DNA of 64,000 bases. Source: JAGVYF01 sp041650315. GTDB taxonomy: Archaea > Nanobdellota > Nanobdellia > Woesearchaeales > JAGVYF01. The stretch is taken from contig JBAZLJ010000002.1 in the NCBI GenBank assembly GCA_041650315.1, positions 186,001 to 250,000 of the forward strand, given 5' to 3'. Within the stretch, counting starts at the first letter, position 1; every line of letters starts with the position of its first letter. Below the pieces are notes generated by a model. That model searched no databases and had not been told where the DNA came from. It was given only the letters and a program-made list of their open reading frames with translations. Positions 35,123 to 44,786 of the stretch are shown here, one piece after another. A program made the position numbers and the translations under genes.

Positions 35123-36960
35123 TGGCCTTCCTTCATATATTCATCATACCATTGTCCGAACATCATAAGCGGGAATATTTTGTTATAATGCTGTTTGTCC
35201 TCGGCTTTATTCAAAATCCTCTGCAAAAAAGCCTTATCAAACTGCTTATCTGCACCAGAATTTATCAATAAATTAGTGGTATAATCCATCATATCTCTAT
35301 CAATCCAGTGAGTGACTGGCGGAGTGAATCCATACTTTTTTCTCGAAATCACTTCTTTCGGCAATATCCCTTTCATCGCTTCTTTCAATATATATTTGCC
35401 CGAGCCCCAGTTCAACTTCAATGATTGCGGCATCATATTCGCGTAATCAACAAGCTTTGAATCTAGGAATGGAACTCTTGATTCTATACCATTTGCCATA
35501 TTTATTTTATCATCTACCATCAAATAATCTTCCGGAAGCATGAACCTTATATCAATTGCAGTTAATTTATTTAGCATATTTGTTTTCATATTGAAAAACG
35601 GAGAAATCTTATTGGCAGAATTGTATTGATAGCCCATCAAAGATTGTATCTCTGAAGGATTAAGATTTTTGTACATCAATTCGGAATATGCCTTAGCAGG
35701 GTTCCCTAGTTTAGGCAGAAAGTTTGCTCCGAACCGAAGATATTTACTATATTTTCCACCTAATAATTTTGAGGAAAGACCTAACGCATTCGAAACTAAT
35801 TTTGAATCTATTAATGGTACATGTTTAAGCTTATCTGCATAAAATATCACTTTATGCTGTCTGTAACCTGCAAATATCTCATCGCCGCCATTGCCAGTAA
35901 GAACGACTGTCATGTCTTTCTTTGCCGCTTTTGACATATAATATAACGGAACCGATGCGGGATTATTAATGGGCTCATCAAGATGCCAAGCTATTTTCGG
36001 AAGCGCTTTGATCGCATCCTCGCTCGAGACTATAATCTCATGATGATTAGTATTGAACCTGTCGGCCACTTGCTTAGCATATTTCAGTTCGTTTACCACT
36101 TGGCCTGAATCAAAACCTACTGAAAAAGTATTGACGGGGGCATCATTCAACATTGACATATATGCCACAATTGTACTCGAGTCCATTCCGCCGGATAAGT
36201 ATGCGCCCAATGGTACTTCGCTCATCATATGGCTATTGACAGAATCTTTGAGATTATAGAACAATTCTTTTTTCCATAAAGATAATGGTTTTTTGTCAAT
36301 ATTGAATGAAAGCGACCAATATCGGCCTATTTCAATTTCTGTACCGGATATTTTAAGATAATGTGAAGGCGGCAATTTGTGTATCTCCTGGAACATCGTA
36401 TTCGGAGAAATTGTGTATCCGTGAGTGAAATATTGAGCCAATGATTCTTTGTTTATCCCTCGATTAATTTCATGTTCAAGAATTGCTTTTATCTCTGATG
36501 CGAAAATGAATTGATCGTCTTTATAGTAATAATATAATGGTTTTATGCCAATGCGGTCTCTTGCCAAGAATAGCGACTTATCCGTTGAATTGTATATCGC
36601 AAAAGCAAACATTCCCTCTAATTGTTTGAGACAATCCACGCCTTTCTCCTCATAGGCATGCACAATAACTTCAGTGTCTGTATTTGTATAGAATTTATGA
36701 CCTTTTTCTTCCAGCTGTTTTTTTAAGATTTTGTAATTGTAGATTTCGCCATTGAAGATTATCGCAAGTGTCCTGTCTTCATTGAATATCGGTTGCTTTC
36801 CTGAATTAGAAAGATCTATGATGCTTAACCTCTGATGGCCCAAGCTAATTTTTTTATCAATGAATGCGCCGGACTGATCAGGACCTCTATGCTTGATGCT
36901 ATCCATCATCTTCTTAAGAAGCCCTTTATCCTCCCAATTGAATCCGACTATTCCGCACAT
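35119..36960 (-). CDS. asnB: Glutamine-dependent asparagine synthetase-like amidotransferase
   Basis: I start at the ATG at 36960 because processing must expose Cys2 as the glutaminase nucleophile (MCGIVGF); the frame is open 20 codons upstream. The 613-residue protein has the class II glutaminase domain (residues 1-210, FNGEIYNY, TDTEVIVHAY) and a synthetase domain with the pyrophosphate loop SGGMDS at 256-261. Members in surface-glycan loci (WbpS-like) convert uronic acids to uronamides, a likely role here, though plain asparagine synthesis is possible. It overlaps both neighbours, by 4 and 13 bases. Confidence 0.92.
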   Translation of the reverse strand: MCGIVGFNWEDKGLLKKMMDSIKHRGPDQSGAFIDKKISLGHQRLSIIDLSNSGKQPIFNEDRTLAIIFNGEIYNYKILKKQLEEKGHKFYTNTDTEVIVHAYEEKGVDCLKQLEGMFAFAIYNSTDKSLFLARDRIGIKPLYYYYKDDQFIFASEIKAILEHEINRGINKESLAQYFTHGYTISPNTMFQEIHKLPPSHYLKISGTEIEIGRYWSLSFNIDKKPLSLWKKELFYNLKDSVNSHMMSEVPLGAYLSGGMDSSTIVAYMSMLNDAPVNTFSVGFDSGQVVNELKYAKQVADRFNTNHHEIIVSSEDAIKALPKIAWHLDEPINNPASVPLYYMSKAAKKDMTVVLTGNGGDEIFAGYRQHKVIFYADKLKHVPLIDSKLVSNALGLSSKLLGGKYSKYLRFGANFLPKLGNPAKAYSELMYKNLNPSEIQSLMGYQYNSANKISPFFNMKTNMLNKLTAIDIRFMLPEDYLMVDDKINMANGIESRVPFLDSKLVDYANMMPQSLKLNWGSGKYILKEAMKGILPKEVISRKKYGFTPPVTHWIDRDMMDYTTNLLINSGADKQFDKAFLQRILNKAEDKQHYNKIFPLMMFGQWYDEYMKEGQ

Positions 36961-37829
36961 TTTCTCTTCCCCAAATATGATTCTAATAATTTTGAGTATT
37001 TTGTCGCCTGAGTCTTCCAATCACCCGAATGCTGTTCAAACCAATTCCTCGCATCATCTCCTAATTTTTTAGCGGTTTCAGTATTATCAATCAAATATCT
37101 TATACCTTCACCTAAATTCTCGCAATAATGAGCGGGATATCCTATCTCCTCTGCAAGATTTGGTTTCGGCGCAACCACTGGCATGCCTAATGCGGCATAA
37201 TCATACATCTTAACGCTTGAATCCCACGAAATCGGATAAACGCAGACTTTTGATTTTGAGATATAATTCGGTAATTCTTCGTAAGGAAGATCAGTCAATA
37301 TCTGTAAATTTAAATTTAATTCATCACATTCTTTCTTTAATTGCCCAAGATTGTACAACGATTGCGTCTGGCCTATGTATACTGCGTCAAACTGCGGAGA
37401 CAGTTTCGATTCTGCGCTCAATAGTTTGAAATCGCTGCCATTCGGGATGTAGTCATGGCAATTGAATTTCTTGAGATTATAGATTGTAGGGCTTGTGACA
37501 TAATCGTGATGATTCCTCAAAAACCAAATCCTCCTCTCAGACTTGTATACATCGAAATGGTCAGTCAGATCATGAACGAAAATCGCTTTCTTCTTCCAGG
37601 GCATCATGTGATGTATACTGGTAATCAATCCAGCAATCTTCCCAGCGGAGATTACTATATCTGGCCTTTGCTTCGCATAGATGAACGGATACTTCCACCA
37701 TTCCGGTTTCCTGATAGTTATCACTTCATGACCTAGCCCCTTGAAAAGATGCGGAAATCTTGTCCATCGCATCTTCTTCTTGGACTGCTCATAGGTCAAT
37801 ACATCATGAGTCACAGTGAGAATTTTCAT
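36948..37829 (-). CDS. GT-B glycosyltransferase, short form
   Basis: The 293-residue protein has a GT-B layout: an N-terminal ILTVTHDVLTYEQSKKKMRW, FVHDLTDHFDVYK, a central IPNGSDF linker, FDAVYIGQTQSLYNLGQL opening the donor domain, and SWDSSVKMYDYAALGMPVVA with a late acidic segment. It is shorter than most GT4 enzymes. It heads the minus-strand chain GT, asnB, deacetylase, suggesting the three modify the same amino or uronic sugar. Confidence 0.82.
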   Translation of the reverse strand: MKILTVTHDVLTYEQSKKKMRWTRFPHLFKGLGHEVITIRKPEWWKYPFIYAKQRPDIVISAGKIAGLITSIHHMMPWKKKAIFVHDLTDHFDVYKSERRIWFLRNHHDYVTSPTIYNLKKFNCHDYIPNGSDFKLLSAESKLSPQFDAVYIGQTQSLYNLGQLKKECDELNLNLQILTDLPYEELPNYISKSKVCVYPISWDSSVKMYDYAALGMPVVAPKPNLAEEIGYPAHYCENLGEGIRYLIDNTETAKKLGDDARNWFEQHSGDWKTQATKYSKLLESYLGKRKCAE

Positions 37830-37905
37830 AGAGCCAAATATTTAAAGTGCTTATAAAAAGATTTCGTATGGTTTAAAAACAGAGTCTGAATATTTGTTTA
37901 TAAAC

Positions 37906-38781
37906 ATGAATCTCACAATTGGTATAGTCAACTGGAACACTGGGAATCTGCTAGATAAATGCCTCAAATCGGTATTTGATTCAAAGACTGATTATTCCTA
38001 TCAAGTCAATGTAGTGGATAACAATTCAGATGATGATAGCTTGCAGATCATCAAGAGAGATAAGAGAATCAAATGTCTCCTGAACAAAGATAATAACGGA
38101 ATGGCCGCTTCTCTAAACCAAATAATCAAATCCACTGAGTCTGAGTTTCTTTTGTTTTTACATCCGGATACGGAGATATCTCCGGACACAATACAGAAAA
38201 TGATTGATTTCATGAAAAGAAACCCTGATATTTCCGTATGCGGACCTCGACTCATTTATCCGAATGGCCAGATATTCCTTTCTTGCCACAGATTCCCTAC
38301 ATTGATCGCATTGCTTAAAGAAAGCATCGGCCTCAACGGCGTATATATGAGAAAAGCCGACTATTCCAAGATACAATCTGTCGATATCATCGCAAGCGCT
38401 TGCCTTTTTATCAGACGAAATACATTGCTAAAAACGGGGTTGCTTGACGAGAGATTCACCAATTGGATGGCAGAATGGGATCTTTGTTACAGGATTAAGA
38501 AATTGAAGAATGGCAAGATTATATACGCGCCAATCTCGAAAGTGATACATTATGAAGGCATGAGCGATACTACTTTGAAATACAAGAAGCATTCATTCCA
38601 TATCGCGGACCTGATGACTGCTAGCCTATTATTATTCTATAAAAAACATTATTCGAAATTTGAATTATATCTACTTAAGATATTCACATTCTCAAACTTC
38701 GGATTGAAGTATGTCAGATGGTGCTATGATTCGGAAAGAAGAATAGGATATTCAAGGGGAATTAAAACAATTATTTCTTAG
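37906..38781 (+). CDS. GT2 glycosyltransferase (rhamnosyltransferase-like)
   Basis: The start is set at the ATG at 37906. The 291-residue protein has LTIGIVNWNTGNLLDKCL, VNVVDNNSDDDSL, NNGMAASLNQII, LHPDTEIS (the DxD equivalent), CGPRLIYPNGQI and MAEWDLCYRIKK, the pattern of GT2 enzymes annotated as rhamnosyltransferases. An AT-rich promoter region shared with the divergent GT gene precedes it. Its 3' end overlaps the next convergent gene by 11 bases. Confidence 0.88.
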   Translation: MNLTIGIVNWNTGNLLDKCLKSVFDSKTDYSYQVNVVDNNSDDDSLQIIKRDKRIKCLLNKDNNGMAASLNQIIKSTESEFLLFLHPDTEISPDTIQKMIDFMKRNPDISVCGPRLIYPNGQIFLSCHRFPTLIALLKESIGLNGVYMRKADYSKIQSVDIIASACLFIRRNTLLKTGLLDERFTNWMAEWDLCYRIKKLKNGKIIYAPISKVIHYEGMSDTTLKYKKHSFHIADLMTASLLLFYKKHYSKFELYLLKIFTFSNFGLKYVRWCYDSERRIGYSRGIKTIIS

Positions 38782-39862
38782 AGACTTCTTTCAACGCTGC
38801 ATCAAACTTATCTAAGAAGATATTCCAAGTATAATTCTCACGCACTCTTTTTCTGCCATTATTCCCAAGACGTTCTACTTCATCGAAATGCTCAATCAAG
38901 TATGACATCTTCTGCGCCATCTCTGTTATGGAATTTACCAGATAACCAGTCTCGCCATCAATGATTGTTTCTCTCGGGCCGCCTTCGTTGACAGAGATTA
39001 TCGGCTTGAATGATGCCATTGCCTCAAGCGGAGTTATACCGAAATCTTCATCCATGCCGGAGAATAATACTGCGTAGCAATTTGCATAAAGCTCTTTCAT
39101 CTTCTCTTCAGATACGTTGATCATAATCTTTGTCGGACATATCTTCTGAATCTTCTCGAGATATGGCCTGTCCTTTTCCTGCAGACCTCCGGCGATGACT
39201 AATTGAAAATGAGGGTATTTCTTATTTAGAAGGTTGAATGCTTCAATCGCGAATTCAATTCGTTTAGATGGAGTTATCCTAGATGGATAGAAGAAATATC
39301 TTTGATAATCAAGGCTTTCGAAATCATTGAGATCCACCCCCGGCGAAATCACTTCAGATTCTCTATCGAAATATGTGCGGATCCTATGCTGGACATTCAA
39401 TGAATTACAGCAGATTTTCTCTATCTGAGAGTTTATTTTTTTGTCTATACTGCGGTAGATATCGGCGAATGCTGCATGCCCCCATCTAACCGGCAGTGAA
39501 TATTCCTTCTGCCTCTGTTCATATAAATCATAAAACGCTCTCGCTGGAGAATGGCAATACCAAACAACACGCTCATTCCTGTTTCGTATCCAATTGGACG
39601 GAGACCAATGGGCATTGATAACGTCATAATTATCTTTTATTTTGTAGCGATAAAATCCTTTGCAAGTCTTCAGCATGAATAATGAATTCATGTCATAGTT
39701 CTTGATGACATTAACATCTAAATCCTTAAAATCTGCCCAGGTATTCTCTGGACGATAATTATAGGTATAAATCTTAGCGTTGTATTTCTGTGCTATCTTC
39801 AATAAAACTAATTCAGCGCCGCCTTTTAGATAGAGGTTTGGGTGAGTTATGACTAAGTCCAT
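38771..39862 (-). CDS. GT4-family glycosyltransferase
   Basis: The 363-residue GT-B protein shows ITHPNLYLKGGAELVLLKIA, WYCHSPARAFYDLYEQR, YFFYPSRITPSKRIEFAIEA and GMDEDFGITPLEAMASF with the EX7E-type motif, then NEGGPRETIIDGETGYLV. This is typical of mannosyltransferase-like GT4 enzymes. It is a single gene divergent from the radical SAM gene across a 117-base spacer rich in TATA-like sequence. Confidence 0.92.
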   Translation of the reverse strand: MDLVITHPNLYLKGGAELVLLKIAQKYNAKIYTYNYRPENTWADFKDLDVNVIKNYDMNSLFMLKTCKGFYRYKIKDNYDVINAHWSPSNWIRNRNERVVWYCHSPARAFYDLYEQRQKEYSLPVRWGHAAFADIYRSIDKKINSQIEKICCNSLNVQHRIRTYFDRESEVISPGVDLNDFESLDYQRYFFYPSRITPSKRIEFAIEAFNLLNKKYPHFQLVIAGGLQEKDRPYLEKIQKICPTKIMINVSEEKMKELYANCYAVLFSGMDEDFGITPLEAMASFKPIISVNEGGPRETIIDGETGYLVNSITEMAQKMSYLIEHFDEVERLGNNGRKRVRENYTWNIFLDKFDAALKEVSKK

Positions 39863-39947
39863 TGCATTAAGAAAATTAACTTCATATATAAAGATATAAT
39901 CCCTATAATAAATATAAAATATCTCTATACAAGTATATTATAATAAT

Positions 39948-39957
39948 CTTTAAAAAG
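39948..39957 (+). promoter_or_regulatory. TATA-like box for radical SAM / GT operon
   Basis: CTTTAAAAAG ends 22 bases before the ATG at 39980 and is the likely promoter for the next three overlapping genes. Confidence 0.55.
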
Positions 39958-39979
39958 AGCCGGATAATCAATCTCTTAC

Positions 39980-41377
39980 ATGAAAGTCCTGCTTATATAC
40001 CCGAATAGGATAGAGTCCCCTAAGGATATCTCACAGGGATTGGCGCAGATAAGCGCTGTACTTAAACGGGATAAGCATGAAGTCCAGTTACTTGATTCTA
40101 CATTCGGATTGACTGATGAAGAGATTGTTTCGAAAGTTAAGGAATTTGATCCTGACTTTGTGGCAATGACTGTCGCTTCCAATGATTATCATTATTCAAA
40201 GCATATCGCAGAGACTATCAAGAAAATTGGTGATGTGCCAATAATTGCGGGAGGGTTCCATCCGACAATCGCCCCGCATGACCTCATTAAAGAAAAATGC
40301 TTTGATATAGTCTGTATCGGCGAAGGAGAAGAAGCAATCTCCGAACTCCTCTATTATTTCGAGAGGGGCAATATGAATTATAACATCAAGAATCTATGGT
40401 TCAAACGCGGAGAAGAGACCATCACAAATCCTTTACGTAAGCTCAATGAGAATCTCGATTCTCTGCCTTATCCAGACAGAGAAATATTCAATTACCAAAG
40501 GTATATTGATTGGAACAGAGGAATCGCCACATTCATATCTACAAGAGGCTGTCCGATGCAATGCACTTATTGCATAAACAAGACCCTGATTGACAAATAT
40601 GCAGGACTCGGCAGATATGTGAGATCTAAATCCATAGATTATCTTTTCGATGAAATAAAACAAGTGTTGACCAAGTACAAGGCAAAGGAGATTGAATTCT
40701 ACGATGACACTTTTACGCTAGACACCAAAAGAGTGCACGAATTCTGCAGGAGATATCCTGCAGAAATTGGCGTTCCATTCTACTTAAATGTGAGAGTGAA
40801 TACTGTTACCAAAGAGATGCTTGCGATGCTGAAACGTGCAGGATGCACGCGAGTCAATATTGGTGTAGAATCTGGTGATGAACATATACGCAATGATGTG
40901 CTTAAAAGAAATATGACTGAACAGCAGATCATCGATACGTTCAAATGGGCGAAAGAGGCTGGACTTGAGACTTATGCATTCAATATGATCGGAATTCCAT
41001 TTGAGACAAAGGAAAGTATAGAGAAGACAATTGAGCTCAATCGCAGACTCCAACCGGATAGAGTAGGTGCATCCATATTCAATGCATTTAAAGGGACTGA
41101 ACTTTATCGAATTTGTAAAGAAAACGGTTGGCTGGCTGAAGAAATCACAACCGATTCGTATTTCCAATCAAGCAATGTGAAGCATCCGAATTTCAAACCG
41201 AGCGAATTGAAATTCATACGTGATACGTTCGGGGCGAAAGTATATGGCAAGAACCGGAAATTACGCGCATTATTGGATTTGATTGACAAGACTTTGAGCA
41301 GATATGCATTCTTCGCATGGATAAGATCTTATTTGTTCAAGAAAGATATCACGAGAAAGGTGGTGAATTCATTATGA
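39980..41377 (+). CDS. B12-type radical SAM protein
   Basis: The 465-residue protein has a B12-like Rossmann domain (VLLIYPNR, GGFHPTIAPHDLI, CIGEGEEA) and C191-x3-C195-x2-C198 in TRGCPMQCTYC, followed by YDDTFTLD, GVESGDEHI and GIPFETKESIE. A DxHxxG cobalamin motif is not seen. It is closely related in layout to the other radical SAM proteins here. The ATGA overlap with a GT2 gene suggests it alters a sugar or lipid in the same glycan. Confidence 0.88.
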   Translation: MKVLLIYPNRIESPKDISQGLAQISAVLKRDKHEVQLLDSTFGLTDEEIVSKVKEFDPDFVAMTVASNDYHYSKHIAETIKKIGDVPIIAGGFHPTIAPHDLIKEKCFDIVCIGEGEEAISELLYYFERGNMNYNIKNLWFKRGEETITNPLRKLNENLDSLPYPDREIFNYQRYIDWNRGIATFISTRGCPMQCTYCINKTLIDKYAGLGRYVRSKSIDYLFDEIKQVLTKYKAKEIEFYDDTFTLDTKRVHEFCRRYPAEIGVPFYLNVRVNTVTKEMLAMLKRAGCTRVNIGVESGDEHIRNDVLKRNMTEQQIIDTFKWAKEAGLETYAFNMIGIPFETKESIEKTIELNRRLQPDRVGASIFNAFKGTELYRICKENGWLAEEITTDSYFQSSNVKHPNFKPSELKFIRDTFGAKVYGKNRKLRALLDLIDKTLSRYAFFAWIRSYLFKKDITRKVVNSL

Positions 41378-42261
41378 TATCAATCCTAATAACGTCATAT
41401 AAAGAACCTAAAACTATCGGTAGGGCTATCGAGGCTTTCCTGAATCAGAAAATCGATTATCCTTATGAAATTCTTGTCGGAGCGCCTGATGAAGAAACGG
41501 GCAATGTCGTTCTTGAATATGCGGCTAAATATCCGCAAGTCAAATGGGTCCGTGACCAACGTAAAGGAAAACCGGCCGCACTCAATATGCTGTTCAATGA
41601 AGCGAAAAGCGATATATTCATACTTTCCGACGGCGATGTATATGTCAATGACGATTCTGTGAATGCAATGATGAAACATTTCCAAGATTTGTCTGTTGGC
41701 GCCGTATGCGGAAGGCCTATATCAACTTCGCCGAAAGACAATATGTACGGATACTGGTCGCATATGCTAACTGATGAAGGAGCACACAATACTCGGATGA
41801 GCCGCATAAAAGAAGGCAAATTCATAGTTTGCTCGGGATATTTCTTTGCGATACGAAAATTATTTGACGAAATCCCCGAGGATGTGCTAAGCGAAGATGC
41901 GATAATCTCGCATTTAATCTGGCAGAAAGGATTCAAGATTGCATATGAACCTGAAGCGAAAGTCTTCGTCAAATATCCTGATAATTTCAAAGATTGGATT
42001 ATACAGAAACGACGCAGTACCGGCGGATACACGCAGATAAACAAGTATTTCAAAAATCCGCCGCATATGAGAACGTTCTTACGCGAAAGTTTGTATGGAT
42101 GGCACAGAGCACTCGGATATGCTCAATCGCCTCGTGAGACCTGGTGGACATTGATCTTGTTCGGAGCGAGACTTTATTTATGGGCAGTTGTGCATTGGGA
42201 TGCCAAATTCAAGAAATTCAATCTCTTGGATTTGTGGAAACCAGTGGAGAGCACAAAATGA
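41374..42261 (+). CDS. GT2 glycosyltransferase
   Basis: The ATG at 41374 overlaps the previous stop and follows AGGTGGTGA at 41358-41366, a good ribosome site seven bases away, so I prefer it to an in-frame upstream start. The 295-residue protein has MISILITSYKEPKTIGRAIE, a GKPAALNMLF stretch, the DGD motif in ILSDGDVYV, and SEDAIISHLIWQKGF followed by QKRRSTGGYTQ, a Q/RxxRW-like region of processive-type GT2 enzymes. Confidence 0.88.
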   Translation: MISILITSYKEPKTIGRAIEAFLNQKIDYPYEILVGAPDEETGNVVLEYAAKYPQVKWVRDQRKGKPAALNMLFNEAKSDIFILSDGDVYVNDDSVNAMMKHFQDLSVGAVCGRPISTSPKDNMYGYWSHMLTDEGAHNTRMSRIKEGKFIVCSGYFFAIRKLFDEIPEDVLSEDAIISHLIWQKGFKIAYEPEAKVFVKYPDNFKDWIIQKRRSTGGYTQINKYFKNPPHMRTFLRESLYGWHRALGYAQSPRETWWTLILFGARLYLWAVVHWDAKFKKFNLLDLWKPVESTK

Positions 42262-43874
42262 CTGAAACTGAAAATATTGCAGTAATTACAAATTCAATTA
42301 TCACTGAGGGCGCAAATACTGCCACCTCCAAACCTAAACATGATTATGTTAAAAATGTAAAAGACTGGGTCAAGAATCCGTACAATCTCGCTTTTATTAT
42401 TGTACTTGGATATATAATCTATATCAGGTTCAGATATCTTTTCCAAGAAAGCATCTGGGTTGATGAGACTGCATATTACTTAGCAGCATTGTATTTCATG
42501 AAGACGTGGAGCTTTGGACCTTTCACGCCTTTCATGGATCTTAGAGTCATGCCTGAAATTGTGATTATGTTCTGGGGGTTGTTTTTCAATCTTTTTGTAG
42601 CTGGCAGGCTAATGGCATTGACTTATGCAGTACTAGGCATTATCTATACCTATTTGATTGGAAAAGAGATAAAGAATGAAGCACTAGGCTTTGTTGCGGC
42701 AGTGTTGGTGGCATTCAATCCACAGATATGGTTCCATTCTAGCAGAACATTGATAGATTCTCCGCTGACAACGATGTTTGTAATCTGCGCATATTATCTT
42801 ATTAGATTAGAAAAAGAGTATTCTACAAAGAATGTAATATACCTCGTGATTGCTCTATTATTGGCAGTTCAGACAAAATACCTGGGGATATTAGCTATCG
42901 CTATTGTCGCTGGTCACTATATATTGAAAATAATATTATTCGAAAAGAACAAAAAGGAATTGATCAAGCAGTTGATCCACTCCAAATCGATGTGGGTGAT
43001 ATTGATATTCCTAAGCATAGCGGCTTACATAGTCAGCCAAAGGCTTAGATTGAGCAATCTCCAATACAATGATTTCTTTATCAACAATATCTCATTGGTT
43101 GTAGATGAACCGATTAAATGGCTAGCATTATTAGGACTGGTGTTTGCAGCGATATACCTAAAAAAAGAATATATCATAATCGCATTATGGGCTGTAATAT
43201 ATTACTTCGCGTTCACTGTGCACCCAGCATATAATGATCCAAGATATGTATTGCCAGCCATCCCTGCATTGATAATATTGTCGATGATAGGATTATTTGA
43301 ATTATTTGAGCTTATTGCGCATTCAATAACACTAGACAAAAAATATCTCAATTACCTATTAATTATTTTAATCGCTGTATTGATAGTCCCAACATATTAT
43401 GAAGAAGGCAATTCAATGATATTCAGGATGAGCTACGCATTCACCGGATATGATGAAGCGGGCAAATGGATTGCTTATAATGTGCCAGATGGAGCGATTG
43501 TATACACAATGTCAACATCATGGGCCAATTTGTATTCTGAGAATGTGCCAGAAAGAATCACTATTGGCAATACCGCGCAATTCAAAACAATAGGGGACCT
43601 GAATGAATATCTTATAAATGTGACCTCGCCATTCTATCTAGTAATTGACCAGTGGGAATCTGGCGCACAGCCTAACTGGCAGCCGAACCAAGAAATGGTG
43701 AATAATCTGATTAAAAAAGGGTTTACTTTAGAAAAAATCATCACCAAGAAATATCCAGTTAGCCAAGACGAATTCAATGCTGTATACAACCAGATTGGAC
43801 TTTTTGATATTAACATAAATGATCAGAAATTCACAGAAATCCCTGCAATATTCATTTTTAAACTCAATAAATAA
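42258..43874 (+). CDS. PMT/ArnT-like GT-C glycosyltransferase
   Basis: The ATG at 42258 overlaps the previous stop (ATGA). The 538-residue protein has a polar N-terminus of about 45 residues, about eleven membrane helices and the first-loop motif IWVDETAYYLAAL, the Asp-Glu pair typical of PMT/ArnT transferases using polyprenyl-phosphate sugars. SRTLIDSPLTT and HPAYNDPRYVLPAIP also fit. The C-terminal outside domain binds acceptor in relatives. It probably adds a sugar on the outer face using a donor made by a DPM1-like GT2. Confidence 0.85.
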   Translation: MTETENIAVITNSIITEGANTATSKPKHDYVKNVKDWVKNPYNLAFIIVLGYIIYIRFRYLFQESIWVDETAYYLAALYFMKTWSFGPFTPFMDLRVMPEIVIMFWGLFFNLFVAGRLMALTYAVLGIIYTYLIGKEIKNEALGFVAAVLVAFNPQIWFHSSRTLIDSPLTTMFVICAYYLIRLEKEYSTKNVIYLVIALLLAVQTKYLGILAIAIVAGHYILKIILFEKNKKELIKQLIHSKSMWVILIFLSIAAYIVSQRLRLSNLQYNDFFINNISLVVDEPIKWLALLGLVFAAIYLKKEYIIIALWAVIYYFAFTVHPAYNDPRYVLPAIPALIILSMIGLFELFELIAHSITLDKKYLNYLLIILIAVLIVPTYYEEGNSMIFRMSYAFTGYDEAGKWIAYNVPDGAIVYTMSTSWANLYSENVPERITIGNTAQFKTIGDLNEYLINVTSPFYLVIDQWESGAQPNWQPNQEMVNNLIKKGFTLEKIITKKYPVSQDEFNAVYNQIGLFDININDQKFTEIPAIFIFKLNK

Positions 43875-43875
43875 G

Positions 43876-43885
43876 ATTTATAAAG
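43876..43885 (+). promoter_or_regulatory. TATA-like box for DPM1-like gene
   Basis: ATTTATAAAG ends 22 bases before the ATG at 43908, the usual leaderless spacing in this window. Confidence 0.55.
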
Positions 43886-43907
43886 AGTCCTAGATAAATC
43901 TATTTCC

Positions 43908-44786
43908 ATGGCTTATGTCTCGATACTGATACCAGCATATAATGAAGAAAGAACATTGCCATTAGTAATTAATGATATTAAGAAGGTGATGAATCGAACT
44001 AAATATGATTATAACATTATAGTCCTGAATGATGGATCAAAAGATAGAACCGAAATCGTTGCCAAACAAAAAGGGGCCATTGTCTATTCTAACTCTAAAA
44101 ATTTAGGTCTCGCTGAAACATTCAAGAATGAAATGAAATTCGGCTTGAAACATGGAGCTAAGATTCTAGTCCATACCGATGCAGATGGACAATATCCTGC
44201 GGAATATATCCCGTTTATGATCAAAAAGATTGAATCTGGATATGACATTATTCTGGGTAGCAGATTCGAAAAAGGGCATTATAGCGGCTCTATTATGAAA
44301 AAATTAGGAAATATCGCATTCGCTAAAGTATTCTCCAGCTTATTGAAAATTAAATTGACTGATACAACTACTGGATTCAGAGCATTCACTAGAGAAGTAG
44401 CTGAATTGCCTTTAATTAACAATTTCACATATACGCAAGAGCAATTGATTAGAGCGGGAAAAGCTAACTTGAAGATAGGTGAGATAGCAATAAAGACCCG
44501 AAAAACTAGACCAAGTAAATTGTTTAATGGGCCATTAGACTACGCTATCAAAGCTTGGATAAACATATTGAGGATATACCGGGATTTCGAACCTTTGCAA
44601 TTCTTCGGACGCATTGGCTTGTTCTTGAGCGGAATCGGATTTTTGATTGGTTTATTCTTTGTATATCTGCATCTCACTTCAGGAATACAAGGCCACATAG
44701 GGTTGCTATTTCTTATGTTGATTCTGTTATCTACTGGATTACAGATAATATTATTCGGTTTCCTAGCAGATATGAACAAAAAATGA
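43908..44786 (+). CDS. Polyprenyl-phosphate glycosyltransferase (DPM1/GtrB-like) with two C-terminal helices
   Basis: The 292-residue protein has SILIPAYNEERTLPLVI, VLNDGSKDRTEI, the DxD region HTDADGQYPAEYI, GSRFEKGHYSGS and DTTTGFRAF, matching dolichol-phosphate-mannose synthase and GtrB-type enzymes. Two hydrophobic helices after residue about 230 anchor it. It makes a polyprenyl-phosphate sugar on the cytoplasmic face. Its four-base overlap with a GtrA-containing gene gives the classic synthase-plus-flippase pair. Confidence 0.9.
   Translation: MAYVSILIPAYNEERTLPLVINDIKKVMNRTKYDYNIIVLNDGSKDRTEIVAKQKGAIVYSNSKNLGLAETFKNEMKFGLKHGAKILVHTDADGQYPAEYIPFMIKKIESGYDIILGSRFEKGHYSGSIMKKLGNIAFAKVFSSLLKIKLTDTTTGFRAFTREVAELPLINNFTYTQEQLIRAGKANLKIGEIAIKTRKTRPSKLFNGPLDYAIKAWINILRIYRDFEPLQFFGRIGLFLSGIGFLIGLFFVYLHLTSGIQGHIGLLFLMLILLSTGLQIILFGFLADMNKK

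Noticed and set aside
41463..42053. Open minus-strand frame of 196 codons
   Set aside because: It is antisense to the GT2 gene at 41374-42261, which has a DGD motif, a good ribosome site and start/stop overlaps with its neighbours.
44555..44782. Extended N-terminus of the GtrA-methyltransferase gene
   Set aside because: It would lie within the DPM1-like gene; the ATG at 44783 overlaps that gene's stop as ATGA, the usual coupling here, and starts the first GtrA helix.
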